Origin: Verrucomicrobia bacterium UBA1200 | GTDB lineage: Bacteria > Verrucomicrobiota > Kiritimatiellia > RFP12 > UBA1067 | Assembly: GCA_002309765.1 (NCBI GenBank) | Contig: DBXY01000016.1 | Location: 1-30,683, forward strand | DNA: 30,683 bases | Direction: 5' to 3' | Shown: positions 24,902 through 30,683 of the stretch, in pieces | How the letters are laid out: every line of letters starts with the position of its first letter | How positions within the stretch are numbered: position 1 is the first letter of the stretch | Program-made: the position numbers and the translations under genes | Notes under the pieces: model-generated | What the model saw: the letters and a program-made list of their open reading frames with translations, nothing else | Told to the model about the DNA's origin: nothing | The model's database searches: none

Positions 24902-24978
24902 GTTTTTTTTCCCGCCGAGAGCGTGGAGGAGTATCGGATTGACTTTGCGCTTTTGCGGGAAACAGATAAGGAATCGTT

Positions 24979-27297
24979 ATGAAAAAGTTTGGAATCGTTT
25001 TTTTCACGCTAGTCGCATCTTCGGCGTTAATTGCGCTTGCGCGCCCGGTTTGGGAAGATCCCGACCAAGGCGGCGAGGCGGTTGTCCGCAAGCTTGACGA
25101 CGGTTCGCGTGTCCGTCTCGATGCGGTGGCGAAGGACATTTTTCGGGTGCGGCGTACGCGCGGCGCGGTTTGGACCGAGAGCGGCATGAACCGTTACGGT
25201 GTCATTCCGCGTTTGAAAGCGGACGCGTCCGCCGTCAAGCGCCGCGAGTTCGGGTTCTCGACCTCCGCGCTTTCCGTTGAAATCGGCGAAACCGGTAACA
25301 TCGCGTTCTCTTCCGCCGTCTCTCCGGTAAAGATGACCGTTTCCACGGGTTTGACGGCGGCGGGCGGGGATGTGGCGTTTCCGCTTTCGGCGGAGGATCG
25401 CGTATATGGGTTGGGCGATGTCAGCCGCGACAACATCCAGCGCCGTCCCGGTCGGTATGAGATTTGGGTCAAGAACGTTAACAGCTATATTCCGATACCA
25501 ATGGCGATTACCAGTAGCGGCTGGGGGGTGTTGCTCAATACCACCAGGCGTAACTTTTTCGACGTTGGCAAGTCCGATCCCAAGGTTATGCGTTGCGAGA
25601 TCCCGGAAGGGGATGTCGATTTCTACGTTTTTGTCGGCCGCGACTACGCCGCGTTGCTTGAAGCGTACACAAGGTTGACCGGACGTCCGGCGCTGTTACC
25701 GGTCTTTGGTTACGGCTTTACCTACGTGTGCAACCAGTGGATTGACCAGTTCGCCCTTATGCGCGAGGCGCAAGAGTTCCGCGACCGTGAGCTGCCGTGC
25801 GACGTGATCGGTTTGGAACCCGGCTGGATGGAACATTTTTACGATTTCACCACGCGTAAGCGGTGGGACCCGCACAAGTTCTTCTTCCCGAGTTGGAATC
25901 CCAGGGGGCGCATCACCTTCACGCGTACGCTGGAGCAGCGCATGGGTTTTAAACTTTCGCTCTGGTTGTGCTGTGACTACGACCTCTATCGTTACGAGGA
26001 AGAACTTGTCGGCGGCAAAGTCGCACCGATACCGTCGAATACTGTTGCGTCCGCCGCGATAACCGGCGAGACATTCCACGACAAGAATATCGAAGACGGC
26101 GCCGCGGTGCATGACACAAGGACTGGTGCGGCGGTGCGGCGTAGGATGTCGGACGAGATATTTCCCAAGAAAACCGTTCCAGAGGGGTCCGAGCCTTGGT
26201 TCGAGCATCTAAAGACCTTCGTCGATATGGGTGCGCGTTGTTTCAAGCTTGATGGCTCGTGCCAGGTGACTCCGCACGATCCCGCCCGCAAGTGGGCTAA
26301 CGGCATGACAACGGAGGAGGCGCACAACCTTTATCCGCTCGTTTATGACAAACAGATGGCCGTCGGTTACGAGAACCACGCGAAAAAGCGGGCGATGGTG
26401 TACTCGGCGGGCGGCTATGCCGGCGTGCAACAGTATGTCGCGACTTGGGCCGGCGACACCGGCGGCGGACCGCGTTCGCTCGTCTCGTGCCTCAACCTTG
26501 GGGCATCGGGCCATTCCAACCAGAGTTGCGATATGACTCTGTTCGATGGAAACAACCGTTTCCGTGTGGCGGGTGTTCATTTCGGTTTTCTGCAGCCGTG
26601 GAGCCAGCAGAACAACTGGGACTATTGGGATCAACCTTGGTATCAGCCTAAGGAGGATTTTGAGACGTTTCGAGAGTACGTGCGTCTGCGCTATCGTCTT
26701 ATCCCGTACCTGTACGGCGCGGCGGCCAAGGCGGCGCGGACGGGGTGGCCGATGATGCATCCGCTCTGTTTCGTGCATCCCGAACGCGACGAATACGCCA
26801 ATCTGTCTTCGACTTACTACCTTGGTGACAGCTTGGTTGTCGCCTGTTATACCGACACCGCGCATCTGCCTCCCGGCGTTTGGTACGATTGGTGGACGTG
26901 CGCGCGCGTGACGGGGCCTGTTAAGGTTCCGCTAAACCTCTCTAACTGCATCGGCGGCGGACTTTTCGTCAAGGCGGGCGCAATTATTCCCATGTTGCCG
27001 AAAGGTGTCCAGCATATTGAACGCGGCTGGCACGATACGGTCGAGCTTCATGTGTGGGCTGGCGCGGATGGCGAGGCGGAGTGGTACGAGGACGATGGCG
27101 ACTCGCTCGCCTATCGTAACGGTGCGTATGCGATAACTCCGCTTTCGTTCAAAGGCGGGGTCTTGACAATCGGTGCGCGGCAAGGTTCCTTCGCTGGCAT
27201 GCCGACCTCCCGCTTTGTGCGGGTTATCCGTCACGATGAGCGTGGTCAGACGGTAATTGGTGAATGCGAAGTCGGTGCCACCGGTGCCACTTTCTAA
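24979..27297 (+). CDS. Secreted GH31-family glycosidase
   Basis: The 772-residue product starts with a signal peptide (cleavage near ALA|R, residue 21), so it acts in the periplasm or outside. The N-terminal beta domain leads to a GH31 barrel. That barrel has the entry motif YGFTYVCNQW, the nucleophile motif FKLDGS (D425) and the acid/base motif WAGDTGGG (D493), followed by a C-terminal beta domain ending near EWYEDDGDS. GH31 includes alpha-glucosidases, alpha-xylosidases and others; the substrate cannot be fixed here. AAGGAA precedes the ATG. It follows the regulator by 77 bases and precedes the next hydrolase by 16, suggesting one transcript. Confidence 0.92.
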   Translation: MKKFGIVFFTLVASSALIALARPVWEDPDQGGEAVVRKLDDGSRVRLDAVAKDIFRVRRTRGAVWTESGMNRYGVIPRLKADASAVKRREFGFSTSALSVEIGETGNIAFSSAVSPVKMTVSTGLTAAGGDVAFPLSAEDRVYGLGDVSRDNIQRRPGRYEIWVKNVNSYIPIPMAITSSGWGVLLNTTRRNFFDVGKSDPKVMRCEIPEGDVDFYVFVGRDYAALLEAYTRLTGRPALLPVFGYGFTYVCNQWIDQFALMREAQEFRDRELPCDVIGLEPGWMEHFYDFTTRKRWDPHKFFFPSWNPRGRITFTRTLEQRMGFKLSLWLCCDYDLYRYEEELVGGKVAPIPSNTVASAAITGETFHDKNIEDGAAVHDTRTGAAVRRRMSDEIFPKKTVPEGSEPWFEHLKTFVDMGARCFKLDGSCQVTPHDPARKWANGMTTEEAHNLYPLVYDKQMAVGYENHAKKRAMVYSAGGYAGVQQYVATWAGDTGGGPRSLVSCLNLGASGHSNQSCDMTLFDGNNRFRVAGVHFGFLQPWSQQNNWDYWDQPWYQPKEDFETFREYVRLRYRLIPYLYGAAAKAARTGWPMMHPLCFVHPERDEYANLSSTYYLGDSLVVACYTDTAHLPPGVWYDWWTCARVTGPVKVPLNLSNCIGGGLFVKAGAIIPMLPKGVQHIERGWHDTVELHVWAGADGEAEWYEDDGDSLAYRNGAYAITPLSFKGGVLTIGARQGSFAGMPTSRFVRVIRHDERGQTVIGECEVGATGATF

Positions 27298-27313
27298 AGC
27301 ATAATAAGGTTGT

Positions 27314-29722
27314 ATGGTGATGCAGATGAAGACGATGGTTTTTGCTTGCGCGGTTATGTGTGTTGGTTATACGGCATTGGCGGCGATGCCGAAGGATGAC
27401 GCGACCGACAAAGATATCGTTTCGCGGGTCCGGGATATCGACGGCGACGGCGTGATCCGTGTCGCCTGCGTGGGGGATTCGATTACGGCGGGCACGAAGG
27501 CGTTCAATTATCCCAAGTATCTCGCCGAATGCCTTGACATGCTCGGCCAGATGGACGGCCGGAAGTACGCCGTGCGGAATCACGGCAAGGGCGCGGCGGC
27601 GGTGCGCCATGTGCGAGAGAAGGTGGATGTGAACGGCGACGGCGTTAAAGACGATTATTTCTATTATGACGATCCGAGTTACCGTTCCGCCCTAACCTAT
27701 ACGCCCGATGTAGTGATCATTCAGATGGGGACGAATGACTCGCTCTTTGATAATTGGGCGAATTGGAATAACTACTTTGACCGGGATTATGAGACTTATC
27801 TCGTCAAGCCCTTCCGCGACAAGGGTTCGCTGATAGTAATCTCTACTCCGCCTTACGCGCAGAACGGCTGGCATGACCAGAATGTGAACGGCCCGGTGCA
27901 TGACCGCGTTGTCGCGCTGGCCCGCAAGCTCGGACTGCCCGTAGTGGACACAAACCGTTTGCTTTGGGGACAGCCGGAGATCCTTGCGGACGGTCTGCAC
28001 GGCAACCTGACGGGTTACACCCTGATGGCGCAGAATTTCTATAAGCATATTTTTGGCGGCAAACTCAACATGGTTTCGTTTGCAGGCGAGCCGCAAACCC
28101 GCATCACGCTGCGCGATGAACGAACGAAACGCGCCTACAGCCGGGTGCTCGACAATGATGGCAATGGTACGTTGTCGTTTCTGCCGGGTGCCTATAGCTT
28201 CCGTCTGGTTGCCGAGAAACCGGAGTTTAAGCGTGAGGTGCGCACGTTCGCCGCCTTTCAGGCAGGGAGCGATCAGAAGGTGTTAGTTGCGCTCAGGCCC
28301 GGCGATTTCAACTACGCTCCGCGCGGGAAGCCGATTCAGTGCGATGCCAAAGTTTACGATGGCCGGCTCGACTGCGCGACACTCAACGACGGCAACAGGA
28401 CAAAGGATGGTTACCAGCCCGACCGTTGGCATGCCGGCGACTGGTGCGGCATCACGCTCGACGAGACCGCGCCGGTTCACTCCGTGGTAATCTATTGGGA
28501 GACCCCCGAATTTATCTCCGCCTATCAGGATGGCGGCTATGATGTTTTCTTGAAGGTTAAAGACGAGTGGCGCGATGTTGCGGCGCTTGGTGTCGCGGAT
28601 GTGGCGCGCGAGACGTATTCCGGCGCAGTCATTGCGGATACCCTCTCGTTCAAGACGCCCATCGATGCGGGCGGCGTAAAGGTGGTTTTCAAAGAGGGCA
28701 AAAGTTCGCACCGGTATGCGCCGAAGGTGTATGAGATTGAACTTCTTTCCGATGTGAAGCCCCGGGAACCAACGGTCAAAGGCGCTGAAACGGTGGAGAT
28801 TCCGCCGTTTATGAAACGCGAGCCGAATGGCGAGTGCACCGTCACCTCGGTGGTGAAGACGGTTATTCAGAATGGCATTTGCTCCGATTTCATGCTCAAT
28901 GTGCCATATCCGGAAAACAGTCTGTACCAAGAAATCGAATGGATCGATCCGCCTCAGGAGAAATGGCTGAAGCCGTATGCGGAATCCGGCGTCAAGCGGT
29001 TCTTTTTTACCCGGACCGATTGTTCCGAAGCTCCAGAAATCCGATGCGCCTTCAAGGTGCGGTTTTATCGTATCGCGACTGATTTCTCGGCCATCCAAAC
29101 GCTCTATCCATACGACACGTCCACTGTGCGCTATCAGGATAACGTTCGGACAGATGAAACGGGAGCGGTCCTGCGCCGGTTGCCGTGGCTGCGGGAGAGT
29201 GTGTCCCGTCTCCGGTCCGCCAGCGGAGATAATCCGCTCGCCTACGCTCGGCTCGCCTACGCGCATGTGGTCACCAATTTCACCTACGGCCTGCCGTCAG
29301 GCGAAGGGGAATGGTTGCCGCGCACCATCGAACAGCGGAAGGGCGATTGCGGGATGCTTTCCGAAGTCTATGTCGCCCTGCTTCGCGGTGGCGGCGTTCC
29401 GGCGCGGCTGATGGCCTGTTTCCGTCCGATCAAGGGACAGGCGTCGCATTGCTGGGCCGAGTTTTATCTTGAGCGGTACGGCTGGTTTCCGGTCGATGTC
29501 ACGTTCGATCTTGCACCCAAACCCTCCTACAAACATTTCGGCAAGTATGACGACCACACCGTGGTAATGACGCGGGGCGAGGATTTCAAAGTCGAAAGCG
29601 CGGGCGGCAGGAAGTTCGATATGCATTTCTGCCAGCATTTCTGCTATTGGTACTGGAATGACGCGGGTAAGTCCGGCAAGCCCGATGTGACATGGTCATT
29701 CGATGCCGGAGCAATCAAATGA
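27314..29722 (+). CDS. Secreted SGNH hydrolase + discoidin-like + transglutaminase-like fusion
   Basis: The 802-residue protein has a signal peptide (ending near ALAA). Next comes an SGNH/GDSL esterase domain: VACVGDSITAG (S56), GTND, and ADGLHG (D226, H229) forming the catalytic set. Residues ~342-480 resemble an F5/8 (discoidin) carbohydrate-binding fold (ATLNDGN, DRWHAGDW, YDVFLKV). The C-terminal part is transglutaminase-like with a full triad: KGDCGM (C679), SHCWAEF (H712) and PVDVTF (D728). The esterase could remove acyl groups from a glycan. The transglutaminase-like domain may be a protease or crosslinker. AAGG precedes the ATG at 27314; starts at 27320 or 27326 are also possible. Confidence 0.88.
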   Translation: MVMQMKTMVFACAVMCVGYTALAAMPKDDATDKDIVSRVRDIDGDGVIRVACVGDSITAGTKAFNYPKYLAECLDMLGQMDGRKYAVRNHGKGAAAVRHVREKVDVNGDGVKDDYFYYDDPSYRSALTYTPDVVIIQMGTNDSLFDNWANWNNYFDRDYETYLVKPFRDKGSLIVISTPPYAQNGWHDQNVNGPVHDRVVALARKLGLPVVDTNRLLWGQPEILADGLHGNLTGYTLMAQNFYKHIFGGKLNMVSFAGEPQTRITLRDERTKRAYSRVLDNDGNGTLSFLPGAYSFRLVAEKPEFKREVRTFAAFQAGSDQKVLVALRPGDFNYAPRGKPIQCDAKVYDGRLDCATLNDGNRTKDGYQPDRWHAGDWCGITLDETAPVHSVVIYWETPEFISAYQDGGYDVFLKVKDEWRDVAALGVADVARETYSGAVIADTLSFKTPIDAGGVKVVFKEGKSSHRYAPKVYEIELLSDVKPREPTVKGAETVEIPPFMKREPNGECTVTSVVKTVIQNGICSDFMLNVPYPENSLYQEIEWIDPPQEKWLKPYAESGVKRFFFTRTDCSEAPEIRCAFKVRFYRIATDFSAIQTLYPYDTSTVRYQDNVRTDETGAVLRRLPWLRESVSRLRSASGDNPLAYARLAYAHVVTNFTYGLPSGEGEWLPRTIEQRKGDCGMLSEVYVALLRGGGVPARLMACFRPIKGQASHCWAEFYLERYGWFPVDVTFDLAPKPSYKHFGKYDDHTVVMTRGEDFKVESAGGRKFDMHFCQHFCYWYWNDAGKSGKPDVTWSFDAGAIK

Positions 29723-29787
29723 CCGTTTGCGGATTGTCCGCGCAGAGGTGTAATTGCGGTTGTCGAGGAAATTCGGGGAGGTACGAA

Positions 29788-30683
29788 ATGCGGAAACGAA
29801 CGGTGATGTGCTTTGCGGGGCTTGCGGCGGTTCTGGCGTTGGGTGAACAAGCGGCGCCGGCGGACGAGTTGGCGCGTAACCGTCAGGGGGCGCTTGCGGC
29901 GGTTCCGGAGGCCCCTGAAGGGTATCGCCGTCCAAAGGATTGGAAGCCCGTACTTTATCCGAAAACCTTGCGTCAGATTGCGGACGACCATTCGGCGGAG
30001 ACGATGGCGTGCGCGAAACGGCAATTGGCGAAGGTCGATGCCGTGAATGCCGCTGGGAAGTACAAGGCGACGGGCGCGTCCATCGACACGCATAAGTGTC
30101 CAGAATGGTTCATCGACGCGAAGTTTGGCATTTTCATCGACTGGGGACCGTGGTCCATCGCTTCTTGGTGCCCTTACGTAAAGGGTGCGCGCCTCTATCC
30201 CGACTGGTATGAGTTCCGTTGCCGTACGGATGCCGCAACAATCGCGTATCACGAGAAGAACTGGGGATCGGATTTCAAGAGCGACCATCTTCTTGATCTC
30301 TTTCGCGGCACAAAATTCGACGCGCCTGCGCTTATGTCGGTGTTTAAGCAATGCGGAGCGAAGTATGTGGTGCCGTTCCTCAAACACCATTCCGGTTTCT
30401 GCCTGTGGGATTGTTCCTACACGTTCCGTGACACCGTGGACATGGGGGCTCATCGCGACTTCGCGCGAGAGGTGTCGGATGCCTGTCGGGCGCAGGGACT
30501 GAAGTTCGGCGCCTACGTCTCGCAGGCCGGGGAATGGGAGTATCCCATCCTTCAGGACGACGGCTCCATCCGCATCTGGCGGGAAGCGAACCAGATGACG
30601 GATTACATGCCGGATATGGAGTGGAAAGCTTCCGGCAAGATTGCCGTGAAGGATTTCGTGCGCGACTACATCGTGCCGCAGAC
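29788..30683 (+). CDS. GH29-family alpha-L-fucosidase (3' end outside window)
   Basis: An ATG at 29788 follows an excellent GGGGAGG site. It opens a frame that runs off the right edge (298 codons visible). The N-terminus has a signal-like hydrophobic stretch (MCFAGLAAVLALG). The GH29 signature then follows: WFIDAKFGIFIDWGPWS, DWYEF, and GAKYVVPFLKHHSGFCLWD. Typical family members have IHWG and KHHDGF; here D replaces H in the first and S replaces D in the second. The catalytic nucleophile region lies beyond the window. It is a likely secreted fucosidase, 65 bases after the SGNH/transglutaminase gene and probably in the same operon. Confidence 0.9.
   Translation, partial: MRKRTVMCFAGLAAVLALGEQAAPADELARNRQGALAAVPEAPEGYRRPKDWKPVLYPKTLRQIADDHSAETMACAKRQLAKVDAVNAAGKYKATGASIDTHKCPEWFIDAKFGIFIDWGPWSIASWCPYVKGARLYPDWYEFRCRTDAATIAYHEKNWGSDFKSDHLLDLFRGTKFDAPALMSVFKQCGAKYVVPFLKHHSGFCLWDCSYTFRDTVDMGAHRDFAREVSDACRAQGLKFGAYVSQAGEWEYPILQDDGSIRIWREANQMTDYMPDMEWKASGKIAVKDFVRDYIVPQ

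Noticed and set aside
24925..24978. Possible sigma-54 (-24/-12) promoter before the GH31 gene
   Set aside because: A GG...GC pair exists but the spacing is one base too short, and the rest of the consensus is missing.
1..30683. CRISPR arrays, tRNA or rRNA genes
   Set aside because: No regularly spaced repeats, cloverleaf-like segments or rRNA-like stretches were noticed by eye on either strand.

Overview
The window looks like a chromosomal segment of a Gram-negative bacterium of the PVC group, most likely Kiritimatiellota, Lentisphaerota or a relative. This is inferred from the gene mix: a lipid A-type acyltransferase (outer membrane), LL-diaminopimelate aminotransferase as the lysine/peptidoglycan route, a very large secreted protein with LamG-like and autotransporter-associated beta-strand repeats, RHS proteins, and secreted glycoside hydrolases beside a bacterial enhancer-binding-type regulator. 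No rRNA or tRNA is visible to fix the taxonomy.

Region 1 (1-6457) is an RHS locus. A 5'-incomplete RHS protein ends in a C-terminal domain of about 187 residues that I do not recognise. It is followed with a TAATG overlap by a small lipoprotein gene. Behind it lies an orphan, 5'-truncated copy of the RHS core (807 bp, collinear, no indels). The orphan carries a different C-terminal domain and is followed, again by TAATG, by a membrane protein gene. The orphan module is bracketed by 36-bp direct repeats (3571-3606 and 6146-6181). RHS debris and palindromic repeats surround it. This resembles the main-gene plus displaced-orphan layout of polymorphic toxin/immunity loci, and neither candidate toxin nor either candidate immunity protein is a family I know.

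Region 2 (6458-11587) holds one 1694-residue secreted beta-rich protein, with a good promoter upstream and a perfect 16-bp stem downstream.

Region 3 (11710-17490) is a tight housekeeping operon: purA, uppS, cdsA, an LpxL/HtrB-family acyltransferase, dapL and a HAD-type nucleotidase. It links purine synthesis with peptidoglycan carrier lipid, phospholipid, outer-membrane lipid and diaminopimelate synthesis. It converges with a minus-strand group (17487-23182): nagB, a 1437-residue GH13 + GH133 debranching enzyme and a PncC/CinA-type amidase, covering amino-sugar, glycogen and NAD-salvage metabolism.

Region 4 (23399-30683) is a polysaccharide-utilisation locus: an AAA+/Fis regulator, then secreted GH31 glycosidase, a secreted SGNH hydrolase fused to a transglutaminase-like domain, and a GH29 alpha-L-fucosidase cut by the right edge. 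The regulator carries GAFTNA in place of GAFTGA. The last three are closely spaced and probably act together on a fucosylated, possibly acylated glycan outside the cytoplasm.
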